DNA of 64,000 nt from Pseudomonas sp. A-RE-19 (GCF_019956555.1 NZ_JAHBDQ010000044.1:62001-126000); one strand, 5' to 3'. Numbered from the stretch's first letter, positions 33,022-42,179 are shown. The notes: generated by a model not told the origin, from the letters alone. Translations and numbers: made by a program.

Positions 33022-34953
33022 ATGACCACAACAAGACTGACCATGGCCCAGGCCCTGGTGAAATTCCTCGATAACCAGTACATCGAGGTCGATGGCGTTC
33101 AGAGCAAATTCGTCGCCGGGATCTTTACCATTTTCGGCCACGGTAACGTGCTGGGTCTGGGGCAAGCCCTGGAACAGGACAGTGGCGACCTGATCGTCCA
33201 TCAGGGCCGCAACGAGCAAGGCATGGCCCACGCCGCCATCGGTTTCGCCAAGCAACACCTGCGGCGCAAGATCTACGCCTGTTCTTCATCGGTGGGCCCG
33301 GGTGCGGCGAACATGCTGACCGCTGCCGCGACAGCCACCGCCAACCGTATTCCCTTGCTGCTGTTGCCTGGCGACGTTTATGCCTGCCGCCAACCGGACC
33401 CGGTGCTGCAACAGATCGAGCAGTTCCACGACCTGAGCATCAGCACCAACGATGCCTTCAAGGCCGTGAGCAAATACTGGGACCGCATCAACCGTCCCGA
33501 GCAATTGATGACGGCGGCGATCCACGCCATGCGCGTGCTTACCGACCCCGCCGAAACCGGCGCCGTGACCCTGGCCTTGCCACAAGACGTGCAGGCCGAG
33601 GCTTACGACTACCCCGATTACTTCCTGCAAAAACGCGTGCACCGCATTGAGCGTCGCCCGGCCACCGAAGCGATGCTCGGTGATGCCTTGGCACTGTTCA
33701 AAGGCAAGCGCAAACCGCTGATCATCTGCGGCGGTGGGGTCAAATACTCCGGCGCCAATGCAGCATTGCAGGCGTTCGCCGAGCGCTTCGATATTCCCTT
33801 CGCCGAAACCCAGGCCGGCAAGAGCGCGGTGGTGTCCAGTCATCCGCTGAACGTCGGTGGCATCGGTGAAACCGGTTGCCTGGCCGCGAACCTGCTGGCC
33901 AGGGACGCTGATCTGATCATCGGTGTGGGCACGCGCTACAGTGATTTCACCACCGCGTCGAAATCCTTGTTCAAACACCCGGATGTGCAGTTTCTCAACC
34001 TCAATATCAGCCCCTGCGATGCCCTGAAACTCGACGGCGTGCAACTGCTGGCGGATGCCAAAACCGGTTTGCAGGCACTGGCCGAAGCGCTGGGCGATTA
34101 CCGCTCGAGTTGGGACGATCAACCCCGTCAGGCCAAGGCGCAACTGGATGAGGAAGTCGATCGAATTTATCAGGTCGAATACCAGGCGAAAGATTTCGTC
34201 CCGGAAATCAACGACCACCTGGACCCGGCGGTGCTGCGCGAATTCATCGAGCTGACCGGTTCCTGCCTGACCCAAAGCCGGGTACTCGGCGTGCTCAATG
34301 AAACCCTGGCCGATGACGCCGTGATCGTCGCCGCCGCCGGCAGTTTGCCCGGCGACTTGCAGCGCAGCTGGCGCAGCAAAGGCGTGAACACCTACCACGT
34401 CGAGTACGGTTATTCGTGCATGGGTTACGAGGTAAACGCCGCACTGGGCGTGAAGCTCGCCGAGCCTGAGCGCGAGGTCTATGCGCTGGTGGGCGACGGC
34501 TCCTACATGATGCTGCACTCGGAACTGGCGACCTCGATCCAGGAGCGGCGCAAGATCAACGTGGTGCTGCTGGACAACATGACCTTCGGCTGCATCAACA
34601 ACCTGCAAATGGAACACGGCATGGACAGCTTCGGCACCGAGTTCCGTTTCCGTAATCCGGACACCGGCAAGCTCGATGGCGGTTTCGTGCCGGTGGATTT
34701 CGCCATGAGCGCGGCGGCTTACGGCTGTAAGACTTACAAAGTGAACACCGTTGAAGAGTTGCAAGCCGCGTTGGCGGATGCGCGGTTGCAGACCGTGTCG
34801 ACGCTGATCGACATCAAGGTCCTGCCCAAAACCATGATTCACAAATACCTGTCGTGGTGGCGGGTCGGCGTGGCGCAGGTCTCGACCAGCGCCCGCACCG
34901 ACGCGGTGGCCAAGACCCTCAACGAGCGACTGGCCAAGGCCCGTCAATACTGA
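33022..34953 (+). CDS. iolD: Trihydroxycyclohexane-1,2-dione hydrolase IolD
   Basis: A 643-residue thiamine-diphosphate enzyme of the acetolactate-synthase fold. ThDP/Mg2+ motif: VGDGSYMMLHSELATSIQER...NNLQME in the C-terminal third. The active-site region at the N-terminus includes HQGRNEQGMAHAAIGFAKQH. It opens the ring of 3D-(3,5/4)-trihydroxycyclohexane-1,2-dione to 5-deoxy-glucuronate. ATG 33022 with AAAGGGG is preferred over the GTG at 33001, which is within a few bases of the repeat. Confidence 0.94.
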   Translation: MTTTRLTMAQALVKFLDNQYIEVDGVQSKFVAGIFTIFGHGNVLGLGQALEQDSGDLIVHQGRNEQGMAHAAIGFAKQHLRRKIYACSSSVGPGAANMLTAAATATANRIPLLLLPGDVYACRQPDPVLQQIEQFHDLSISTNDAFKAVSKYWDRINRPEQLMTAAIHAMRVLTDPAETGAVTLALPQDVQAEAYDYPDYFLQKRVHRIERRPATEAMLGDALALFKGKRKPLIICGGGVKYSGANAALQAFAERFDIPFAETQAGKSAVVSSHPLNVGGIGETGCLAANLLARDADLIIGVGTRYSDFTTASKSLFKHPDVQFLNLNISPCDALKLDGVQLLADAKTGLQALAEALGDYRSSWDDQPRQAKAQLDEEVDRIYQVEYQAKDFVPEINDHLDPAVLREFIELTGSCLTQSRVLGVLNETLADDAVIVAAAGSLPGDLQRSWRSKGVNTYHVEYGYSCMGYEVNAALGVKLAEPEREVYALVGDGSYMMLHSELATSIQERRKINVVLLDNMTFGCINNLQMEHGMDSFGTEFRFRNPDTGKLDGGFVPVDFAMSAAAYGCKTYKVNTVEELQAALADARLQTVSTLIDIKVLPKTMIHKYLSWWRVGVAQVSTSARTDAVAKTLNERLAKARQY

Positions 34954-34984
34954 TTGCCCTGAACGAACCCACAGGAGTGTTTAC

Positions 34985-36010
34985 ATGTCTTTGCTTTCCA
35001 ATTCGTTGCGCATTGGCGTCATCGGCACCGGGGCCATCGGCCAGGACCACATCCGTCGTTGCAGCCAGACCTTGCTCAACAGCCAGGTTGTCGCGGTCAC
35101 CGACATCAATTTGCAGCAAGCGGCCAAGGTCGTTTCCGATCTGAAGCTGACGGCCGAGGTCTATCCCGACGGTCATGCGCTGATCAAGGCGCCGGAAGTC
35201 GAAGCGATCCTCGTGACCTCCTGGGGCCCGAGCCACGAAGAGTTTGTACTGGCAGCGATTGCCGCCGGCAAACCGGTGTTCTGCGAGAAGCCATTGGCCG
35301 TCACCGCCGAAGGTTGCCGCAAGATCGTCGAGGCCGAAGTGGCTCACGGCAAGCGGCTGGTGCAGGTCGGTTTCATGCGCCCCTACGATGAAGGGTATCG
35401 GGCGTTGAAAGCAGTGATCGACAGCGGCCAGATCGGCGAGCCGTTGATGCTGCATTGCGCTCACCGTAACCCGACCGTGGGTGAGAACTACAAGACCGAC
35501 ATGGCGATCACCGACACATTGATCCATGAGCTGGACGTGTTGCGCTGGTTGCTCGACGACGACTATGTGTCGGTGCAAGTGGTGTTCCCGCGCAAGACCA
35601 GCAAGGCTCACGCCCATTTGAAAGACCCGCAGATCGTGCTGCTGGAAACCGCCAAGGGCACGCGCATCGATGTGGAAGTGTTCGTCAACTGTCAGTACGG
35701 CTACGACATCCAGTGCGAAGTGGTGGGGGAGACGGGCATCGCCAAACTGCCGGAACCGTCGCAGGTTCAATTGCGCAGCGGGGCGAAGCTGTCCAATGCG
35801 ATTCTGATGGACTGGAAGGACCGGTTCATCGCCGCGTATGACGTCGAGTTGCAGGCGTTCATCGATGGCGTGCGGGCCGGGCAGGTGGGCGGGCCGTCGG
35901 CGTGGGATGGTTTTGCGGCGGCGGTGGCGGCGGATGCCTGCATCGAAGCGCAGAACAGTGGGCAGATCATAAAAGTCGGCCTGCCAGACCGCCCCCGCTT
36001 CTACGACTAA
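34985..36010 (+). CDS. iolG: Inositol 2-dehydrogenase IolG
   Basis: A 341-residue Gfo/Idh/MocA oxidoreductase. The Rossmann NAD-binding motif is IGVIGTGAIGQDHIRR, with the conserved EKP lysine in FCEKPLAV (Lys about 102) and the catalytic His region TLIHELDVLRWLL. It oxidises myo-inositol to 2-keto-myo-inositol, the first step of the pathway. The ribosome binding site is AGGAG. It lies 31 bases after iolD, so it is probably the same transcript. Confidence 0.92.
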   Translation: MSLLSNSLRIGVIGTGAIGQDHIRRCSQTLLNSQVVAVTDINLQQAAKVVSDLKLTAEVYPDGHALIKAPEVEAILVTSWGPSHEEFVLAAIAAGKPVFCEKPLAVTAEGCRKIVEAEVAHGKRLVQVGFMRPYDEGYRALKAVIDSGQIGEPLMLHCAHRNPTVGENYKTDMAITDTLIHELDVLRWLLDDDYVSVQVVFPRKTSKAHAHLKDPQIVLLETAKGTRIDVEVFVNCQYGYDIQCEVVGETGIAKLPEPSQVQLRSGAKLSNAILMDWKDRFIAAYDVELQAFIDGVRAGQVGGPSAWDGFAAAVAADACIEAQNSGQIIKVGLPDRPRFYD

Positions 36011-36020
36011 ACCCGATCCC

Positions 36021-36112
36021 CTGTGGGAGCGAGCCTGCTCGCGATTGCGATCTGACAGTCACATTGATGTTGGATGTGCTGTCGTCATCGCGAGCAGGCT
36101 CGCTCCCACAGG
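36021..36112. repeat. REP doublet, GTGGGAGCGAGC type
   Basis: Facing REP copies between iolG and the following epimerase-like gene, on the same strand. It may separate expression levels within the locus. Confidence 0.85.
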
Positions 36113-36148
36113 AGTGGTAAGGCTAAGGACCTGATCAAGGAGAAAAAC

Positions 36149-37009
36149 ATGCGCATCGCACTCGACCCCTACATGTACCGCAGCCTGTCCCTGGGCAAGA
36201 TGGTCGACAAGGTCGCCGAGCTCGGTTACGAACACATCGAGCTGTCACCCCGGGAAGATTTCTTGCCCTTCTATAAAGCCCCGCGAGTCGACAAGGCGCG
36301 GATCAAGGAATTTCGCAAAGCCTTGAGCGACACCGGGGTCAAACTCTCTTCCTTATTACCGATGTACCACTGGGCCGCCGCCGATGAAGGTTTGCGTGTG
36401 GCCGCCGTGCGCAACTGGAAGCGGGCGATCCAGATTGCCGTGGAGATGGACTGCGAACTGGTCAACACCGAGTTCACCGGCCAGTCGGACAACCCGCTGG
36501 TGTGCGAGAACCAGTTCATGCGCTCCATGGACGAGTTGATCCCCGAGTTCGAACGCGAAGGCATCAAGCTCGATATTCAGGCCCATCCTTATGATTTCTG
36601 CGAGCGCAATAACGAGTCGGTGGACATCATTCGCGGGCTGGACCGGGACTGGATCAACTACCTCTACGCCGCGCCACACACGTTTTTCTACGACGATGGC
36701 CAGGGTGACATCGCCTCGATGCTCAAGTACGCCGGGTCGAAACTGAGCCACCTGATCATCGCCGACACTTACAACCACAAGGCTTCCTCGGGCTTGCGCT
36801 ACATCGTCAACCCGCCGGGCGTCACCGCCACCGTGCACCAGCATCTGGACATCGGCCAGGGCGAGGTCGACTGGGACGCGTTTTTCGGCACCTTGCGCGA
36901 GATCAAGTTCGATGGCATCGCCACTGTCTCGGTGTTCGCCTGGGAAGACCGGCCGGACGAGTCCAACCGGATGATGCTCGAACGCGTCACCCGAGAACTC
37001 TGCCAATAA
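36149..37009 (+). CDS. Sugar phosphate isomerase/epimerase (TIM barrel)
   Basis: A 286-residue AP-endonuclease-2-fold protein beginning MRIALDPYMYRSLSLGKMVD. Likely metal ligands lie in NTEFTG, IQAHPYDF, LIIADTYNH and the C-terminal FAWEDR. It is distinct in sequence from the IolE and IolI-like proteins of the same locus, so it is a third barrel enzyme, possibly acting on an inositol-derived keto sugar (IolH-like or an inosose isomerase). Strong AAGGAG site. The exact reaction is not assignable. Confidence 0.8.
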   Translation: MRIALDPYMYRSLSLGKMVDKVAELGYEHIELSPREDFLPFYKAPRVDKARIKEFRKALSDTGVKLSSLLPMYHWAAADEGLRVAAVRNWKRAIQIAVEMDCELVNTEFTGQSDNPLVCENQFMRSMDELIPEFEREGIKLDIQAHPYDFCERNNESVDIIRGLDRDWINYLYAAPHTFFYDDGQGDIASMLKYAGSKLSHLIIADTYNHKASSGLRYIVNPPGVTATVHQHLDIGQGEVDWDAFFGTLREIKFDGIATVSVFAWEDRPDESNRMMLERVTRELCQ

Positions 37010-37017
37010 CCCTATCC

Positions 37018-37093
37018 CTGTAGGAGCGAGGCTTGCCCGCGAAGAGGCCCTCAAGATCGCTAAAAGCTTCGCGGGCAAGCCTCGCTCCTACGG
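37018..37093. repeat. REP-like doublet, GTAGGAGCGAGGC type
   Basis: Facing copies of CTGTAGGAGCGAGGCTTGCC and complement, a hybrid of the two repeat cores, between same-strand genes. Confidence 0.8.
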
Positions 37094-37117
37094 ATCATGC
37101 GAACACAGGAATCAATG

Positions 37118-38170
37118 ATGCGTATCGGACTTGTCGGTTACGGCCATGGCGGCCGGTTTTTCCATGCTCCGCTGATCAGCAGTTTGCCGGCGGCGAGCTT
37201 TGTGGGCGTGGTCACCCGATCCGCCGAGCGCCGGCAATTGCTGGCCACGGAACACCCTGGCGTGCCGGCCTTCGACAGCATTGGCCAACTGGTCGAAGCC
37301 GGGGTCGATGTGCTGGTGGTGTCCACGCCGCTCAAAGGTCGCCCGGCGCTGGTGCTCGACGCCATCGAACACGGGGTGGCGGTGGTCAGCGACAAACCGT
37401 TCGCCGCCGATGCGCAACAGGCGCAAACCCTGATCACCATGGCCGAGCGTCAGGGCGTGCAACTGAGCGTCTACCAGAACCGGCGCTGGGACTCGGACTT
37501 TCTCACCGTGCGCAAACTCATCGAGTCCGGTGCGCTGGGCCAGATCACCCGTTTCGAATCGCGGATCGAGCGCTATTCGCCACAGTCGGTGAACAACGGC
37601 AGCGGTGGCGGTTTCCTGCGCGATCTGGGCAGCCATCTGGTGGATCAGGCGCTGCTGTTGTTCGGTCCCGTCACCCGTGTTTATGCCGAACTGGAATACC
37701 TTGAAAAAGGCCAGGTCTTCGACAATGGCTTCTTCATGGCCCTGACCCATGCCAGCGGCGTGACCTCGCACTTGGGCGGCAGTTGCCTGCAAAACACACC
37801 CGGCCCGCGTTTTCGCGTGACGGGCACCCAAGGCTGTTACAGCGTCGAGGGGCTGGACGGGCAGGAAGCGTCGACCCTCGCCGGGCTTACGCCGAAATCC
37901 GAAGGCGAGCGCTGGGGTGTCGAAGAGCACCGGCGCTGGGGCTGGTTCGAGCAGGGCGAAGTGCGGGAGCGGGTGCCGTCCGAGCGTGGCTGCTGGAACC
38001 AGTTCTATTTGCAGCTACAAACCGCGTTGCAGAGCGGTGGCCCACTGCCGGTCGATGCCCATGATGCACTGGCGACCACCCGCGTGCTAGACGCTGCGCG
38101 ACTCAGCTTCGAGCGGCATCAAGTGGTGGCGTTGAGCCCATTTGAGAGCCATGGAACAAAATCAGAATAA
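37118..38170 (+). CDS. Gfo/Idh/MocA oxidoreductase, IolW/YdgJ-like
   Basis: A 350-residue NAD(P)-dependent dehydrogenase. The N-terminal RIGLVGYGHGGRFFHAPLIS resembles the GYGxxGxxFHxPL signature of IolW and YdgJ, which are NADP-linked scyllo-inositol dehydrogenases. The catalytic-domain motifs are SDKPFAAD (lysine) and RDLGSHLVDQALLLFG. It may interconvert scyllo-inositol and scyllo-inosose, widening the substrate range of the locus. Two ATGs at 37115 and 37118 follow CAGGAA; the second has better spacing. Confidence 0.82.
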   Translation: MRIGLVGYGHGGRFFHAPLISSLPAASFVGVVTRSAERRQLLATEHPGVPAFDSIGQLVEAGVDVLVVSTPLKGRPALVLDAIEHGVAVVSDKPFAADAQQAQTLITMAERQGVQLSVYQNRRWDSDFLTVRKLIESGALGQITRFESRIERYSPQSVNNGSGGGFLRDLGSHLVDQALLLFGPVTRVYAELEYLEKGQVFDNGFFMALTHASGVTSHLGGSCLQNTPGPRFRVTGTQGCYSVEGLDGQEASTLAGLTPKSEGERWGVEEHRRWGWFEQGEVRERVPSERGCWNQFYLQLQTALQSGGPLPVDAHDALATTRVLDAARLSFERHQVVALSPFESHGTKSE

Positions 38171-38191
38171 AATTCTAAAATGAGTTGATAT

Positions 38192-38205
38192 AGAAATTAT
38201 TTTCC
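38192..38205. promoter_or_regulatory. IolR-type operator, one mismatch
   Basis: AGAAATTATTTTCC fits GGAA-N6-TTCC with only the first base changed. It sits upstream of the transporter genes, which suggests that IolR also controls uptake. Confidence 0.5.
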
Positions 38206-38314
38206 AATAAAGTCATTTCCAGGTTGCCGACTATCAACGTCCGATCACGCTCAAGCAGGCCTTGAACGGGTGAAGGACGCACCAAAAACAAGAAACAAAA
38301 GCCAGGTACCGTCG

Positions 38315-38485
38315 ATGAAAACCTTCAACTCTGCTTTGCATGCTTTACGTTGCGCGCTGCACCTCTCTCGCGACTTGCCTCGCGTCTCGTTTCATTCCTT
38401 CTTTCGTTTGCTTTGCGTCGAACGCAAGGGCGCCCTGGTCTGCGGTATTCCGGGTGCGCCGATTGTCCGCTTGCCCGTTCACTGA
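38315..38485 (+). CDS. Possible small protein of 56 residues
   Basis: An ATG frame with a modest CAGG upstream, ending about 50 bases before the binding-protein gene. The product starts MKTFNSALHALRCALHLSRD and is Arg/Leu/His-rich with three cysteines and no signal or membrane segment. I do not recognise it. It may be a leader peptide, a small protein, or chance. Confidence 0.3.
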   Translation: MKTFNSALHALRCALHLSRDLPRVSFHSFFRLLCVERKGALVCGIPGAPIVRLPVH

Positions 38486-38537
38486 AATCGTCACGCCTTA
38501 TCCATAAAACCAACAAGAATGTGGAGAAAGACTTTTC

Positions 38538-39464
38538 ATGAAGACCAACATCCGTTTCGCCTCGCTGGCCTTGTCCCTGATGTTCGCCAGCGGCGCCGCA
38601 CTCGCTGACATGAAGATCGGCGTCAGCATGTCGCAGTTCGATGACACCTGGCTGACCTACCTGCGCGAATCCATGGACACAAAAGCCAAGTCCTATCCCG
38701 ATGGCGTCAAGCTGCAGTTCGAAGACGCGCGCAGCGACGTGGTCAAGCAACTGAGCCAGGTAGAAAGCTTCATCAGTCAGAAGGTCGACGCCATTGTGGT
38801 CAATCCGGTGGATACCGCCGCCACCAAAAAAATCACTGAAGCAGCGGTCAAGGCCGGTATTCCGCTGGTGTACGTCAATCGTCGTCCCGATGACCTGAAC
38901 CTGCCCAAAGGCGTGGTCACTGTCGCCTCCAACGATCTGGAGGCCGGCCAGATGCAGATGCAGTACCTGGCCGACAAGATGGGCGGCAAGGGCGACATCG
39001 TGATTCTGCTGGGTGACCTCGCGAACAACTCCACCACCAACCGCACCAAGGGCGTCAAAGAGGTGCTGACCAAGTACCCGAACATCAAGATCGAGCAAGA
39101 GCAGTCCGGCACCTGGTCGCGGGACAAGGGCATGACCCTGGTCAACGACTGGCTGACCCAGGGCCGCAAATTCGACGCAGTGGTCTCTAACAACGACGAG
39201 ATGGCGATTGGCGCGGCAATGGCCCTGCAACAGGCTGGCGTTGCCAAAGGCAGTGTGCTGATCGCCGGTGTCGACGGTACGCCCGACGGTTTGAACGCGG
39301 TGAAGAAGGGCTCTCTGCTGGTCTCGGTGTTCCAGGATGCCAAGGGTCAGGCGGACGGTTCGATCGACACGGCGGTGAAAATGGCCAGGAACGAACCGGT
39401 TGAACAGGCCGTGTGGGTGCCATATCGTCTGATCACGCTGCAAAACGTCGACACCTTCAAATAG
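38538..39464 (+). CDS. Sugar/inositol ABC transporter substrate-binding protein
   Basis: A 308-residue periplasmic binding protein of the RbsB class. Signal peptide ends near SGAALA. The mature chain begins DMKIGVSMSQFDDTWLTYLR and carries VDAIVVNPVDTAA and VSNNDEMAIGAAMALQQAG, typical of ribose/inositol binding proteins. The iol context points to myo-inositol. First gene of a three-gene transporter unit; ribosome binding site GGAG. Confidence 0.88.
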   Translation: MKTNIRFASLALSLMFASGAALADMKIGVSMSQFDDTWLTYLRESMDTKAKSYPDGVKLQFEDARSDVVKQLSQVESFISQKVDAIVVNPVDTAATKKITEAAVKAGIPLVYVNRRPDDLNLPKGVVTVASNDLEAGQMQMQYLADKMGGKGDIVILLGDLANNSTTNRTKGVKEVLTKYPNIKIEQEQSGTWSRDKGMTLVNDWLTQGRKFDAVVSNNDEMAIGAAMALQQAGVAKGSVLIAGVDGTPDGLNAVKKGSLLVSVFQDAKGQADGSIDTAVKMARNEPVEQAVWVPYRLITLQNVDTFK

Positions 39465-39478
39465 CCCGTCCGTTCGAT

Positions 39479-39486
39479 AACAACAA
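39479..39486 (+). promoter_or_regulatory. Crc/Hfq CA motif upstream of the ATPase gene
   Basis: AACAACAA followed by TAAG, a full match to AAYAAYAA, in the gap between binding-protein and ATPase genes, about 48 bases before the ATG. Confidence 0.4.
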
Positions 39487-39533
39487 TAAGCACGCAAGGT
39501 TGCAACGCGACCTTGCTGATGGAGGACCTGATC

Positions 39534-41099
39534 ATGTTCGCTTCAGCGACTGCTTCGAGCACCCCGTTTATGGGTGTCCAGCCAACCGCAACACCTGTCG
39601 ATGAGCCGTACCTGCTGGAGATCATCAACGTCAGCAAGGGTTTTCCCGGTGTGGTGGCCTTGTCCGACGTACAGCTTCGGGTGCGCCCCGGTTCCGTGCT
39701 GGCACTGATGGGCGAGAACGGCGCAGGCAAGTCGACCCTGATGAAAATCATTGCCGGCATCTACCAGCCGGACGCTGGCGAGCTGCGCCTGCGGGGCAAA
39801 CCGGTGGTCTTCGAAACACCCCTGGCTGCGCTCCAGGCCGGGATCGCGATGATCCATCAGGAACTCAACCTGATGCCGCACATGAGCATCGCCGAGAACA
39901 TCTGGATCGGCCGTGAACAGCTCAACGGTCTGCACATGATCGACCACCGCGAGATGCACCGTTGCACGGCGCAATTGCTGGAGCGTCTGCGGATCAACCT
40001 CGACCCGGAAGAGCAGGTGGGTAACCTGAGCATCGCCGAACGGCAGATGGTCGAGATTGCCAAGGCGGTGTCCTACGACTCCGACATCCTGATCATGGAC
40101 GAACCGACTTCGGCCATCACCGATAAGGAAGTCGCGCACCTGTTCTCGATCATTGCCGACCTCAAGAGCCAGGGCAAAGGCATCATCTACATCACTCACA
40201 AAATGAACGAAGTGTTCAACATCGCCGATGAAGTGGCGGTGTTCCGTGACGGCGCCTACATCGGCTTGCAACGGGCCGACAGCATGGACGGCGACAGCCT
40301 GATTTCGATGATGGTCGGCCGCGAGCTGAGCCAGTTGTTCCCGGTGCGCGAAAAGCCGATCGGCGACCTGTTGCTGTCGGTACGCGACCTCAAGCTGGAC
40401 GGCATTTTCAAGGGCGTCTCTTTCGATCTGCATGCCGGTGAGATTCTTGGCATCGCCGGGTTGATGGGTTCGGGGCGAACCAATGTCGCCGAAGCGATTT
40501 TCGGCATCACGCCAAGCGACGGCGGTGAAATCCGCCTCGACGGCGAGGTAGTGCGCATCAGCGATCCGCACATGGCGATCGAGAAGGGCTTCGCGCTGTT
40601 GACTGAAGATCGCAAGCTCAGTGGCCTGTTCCCGTGCCTGTCGGTGCTGGAGAACATGGAAATGGCGGTATTACCGCATTACGTCGGCAACGGCTTCATC
40701 CAGCAGAAAGCCCTGCGCGTGTTGTGTGAAGACATGTGCAAGAAGCTGCGGGTGAAAACCCCGTCGCTGGAGCAATGCATCGACACGCTGTCCGGCGGTA
40801 ATCAGCAGAAGGCCTTGCTGGCGCGCTGGCTGATGACCAATCCACGCATCCTGATTCTCGACGAGCCGACCCGGGGCATCGATGTCGGCGCCAAGGCCGA
40901 GATCTACCGGCTTATTTCCTACCTCGCCAGCGAAGGCATGGCGGTGATCATGATTTCCTCGGAGCTGCCGGAAGTGCTGGGCATGAGCGACCGGGTCATG
41001 GTCATGCACGAGGGCGACCTGATGGGCACCCTCGACCGCAGCGAAGCGACCCAGGAACGGGTCATGCAACTGGCCTCGGGCATGTCCGCGGTTCACTAA
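39534..41099 (+). CDS. Sugar ABC transporter ATP-binding protein
   Basis: A 521-residue double ATPase of the RbsA/MglA class. The first domain has Walker A GENGAGKSTLMK, signature LSIAERQMVEIAKAV and Walker B ILIMDEPTSAI. The second domain has a degenerate Walker A (GLMGSGRTNVAE), LSGGNQQKALLARWL and ILILDEPTRGID. It energises inositol uptake with the neighbouring permease. ATG 39534 follows GGAGGA; a start at 39513 is possible. Confidence 0.93.
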   Translation: MFASATASSTPFMGVQPTATPVDEPYLLEIINVSKGFPGVVALSDVQLRVRPGSVLALMGENGAGKSTLMKIIAGIYQPDAGELRLRGKPVVFETPLAALQAGIAMIHQELNLMPHMSIAENIWIGREQLNGLHMIDHREMHRCTAQLLERLRINLDPEEQVGNLSIAERQMVEIAKAVSYDSDILIMDEPTSAITDKEVAHLFSIIADLKSQGKGIIYITHKMNEVFNIADEVAVFRDGAYIGLQRADSMDGDSLISMMVGRELSQLFPVREKPIGDLLLSVRDLKLDGIFKGVSFDLHAGEILGIAGLMGSGRTNVAEAIFGITPSDGGEIRLDGEVVRISDPHMAIEKGFALLTEDRKLSGLFPCLSVLENMEMAVLPHYVGNGFIQQKALRVLCEDMCKKLRVKTPSLEQCIDTLSGGNQQKALLARWLMTNPRILILDEPTRGIDVGAKAEIYRLISYLASEGMAVIMISSELPEVLGMSDRVMVMHEGDLMGTLDRSEATQERVMQLASGMSAVH

Positions 41100-41156
41100 T
41101 GGATGCCGGCGGTGGCCATGGCCTCCGTCGACGACGCTATAGAAGGGTGAGTGGTT

Positions 41157-42179
41157 ATGAACGCGATACTGGAAAACAAGCCTGCCGTGGCACCGGTCAA
41201 GAGTCGCCGGCGCTTTCCGACCGAGTTGAGCATCTTCCTGGTGCTGATCGGCATTGGCCTGGTCTTCGAAATGTTCGGCTGGATCGTGCGGGACCAGAGC
41301 TTCCTGATGAACTCTCAGCGCCTGGTGCTGATGATCCTGCAAGTGTCGATCATCGGCCTGCTGGCGATCGGGGTGACCCAGGTCATCATCACCACCGGTA
41401 TCGACCTGTCCTCCGGTTCGGTGCTGGCGCTGTCGGCAATGATAGCCGCCAGCCTGGCCCAGACCTCGGACTTTGCCCGGGCAGTGTTTCCGTCCCTGAC
41501 GGACTTGCCGGTGTGGATTCCGGTGATCGCCGGGCTTGGGGTGGGATTGCTGGCGGGGGCGATCAACGGCAGCATCATTGCGATCACCGGGATTCCGCCG
41601 TTCATTGCCACCCTCGGCATGATGGTCTCGGCTCGCGGCCTGGCGCGCTACTACACCGAAGGTCAGCCGGTGAGCATGCTCTCGGATTCCTACACGGCCA
41701 TCGGACATGGCGCGATGCCGGTGATTATCTTTCTGGTGGTGGCGGTGATTTTTCACATCGCCCTGCGTTACACCAAGTACGGCAAGTACACCTACGCCAT
41801 CGGCGGCAACATGCAAGCGGCGCGCACCTCCGGCATCAACGTCAAGCGGCATCTGGTGATCGTCTACAGCATCGCCGGGTTGCTTGCAGGCCTGGCGGGC
41901 GTGGTGGCGTCGGCGCGGGCCGCGACCGGGCAGGCCGGGATGGGCATGTCTTATGAGCTGGACGCGATTGCCGCGGCGGTCATCGGCGGCACCAGCCTGG
42001 CCGGTGGCGTGGGGCGGATCACCGGTACCGTGATCGGCGCATTGATCCTCGGGGTCATGGCCAGCGGCTTTACCTTTGTCGGTGTTGATGCTTATATTCA
42101 AGACATCATCAAGGGGCTGATTATTGTGGTGGCGGTGGTCATCGACCAATACCGCAACAAGCGCAAACTCAAGCGCTGA
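41157..42179 (+). CDS. Sugar ABC transporter permease
   Basis: A 340-residue inner-membrane permease of the RbsC family (branched-chain/ribose type). About ten hydrophobic segments, with GVTQVIITTGIDLSSGSVLA and IAAAVIGGTSLAGGVGRITG as conserved blocks. It completes the inositol-type importer. Ribosome binding site AAGGGTGAG; the GTG at 41151 is the alternative start. A terminator follows. Confidence 0.92.
   Translation: MNAILENKPAVAPVKSRRRFPTELSIFLVLIGIGLVFEMFGWIVRDQSFLMNSQRLVLMILQVSIIGLLAIGVTQVIITTGIDLSSGSVLALSAMIAASLAQTSDFARAVFPSLTDLPVWIPVIAGLGVGLLAGAINGSIIAITGIPPFIATLGMMVSARGLARYYTEGQPVSMLSDSYTAIGHGAMPVIIFLVVAVIFHIALRYTKYGKYTYAIGGNMQAARTSGINVKRHLVIVYSIAGLLAGLAGVVASARAATGQAGMGMSYELDAIAAAVIGGTSLAGGVGRITGTVIGALILGVMASGFTFVGVDAYIQDIIKGLIIVVAVVIDQYRNKRKLKR

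Larger units (their letters stand above)
38171..38537. other. Regulatory gap before the sugar ABC transporter
   Basis: AT-rich from 38165 to 38215, containing an AGAATAAAATTCT palindrome (38164-38176) and the IolR-type box at 38192-38205. A 56-codon frame lies at 38315-38485. AACAAGAA (38512-38519), one mismatch from a CA motif, precedes the GGAG site of the binding-protein gene. Confidence 0.5.

Noticed and set aside
33286..34947. A 553-codon minus-strand frame opposite iolD
   Set aside because: iolD motifs and operon position are unambiguous. The antisense frame has no recognisable domain.
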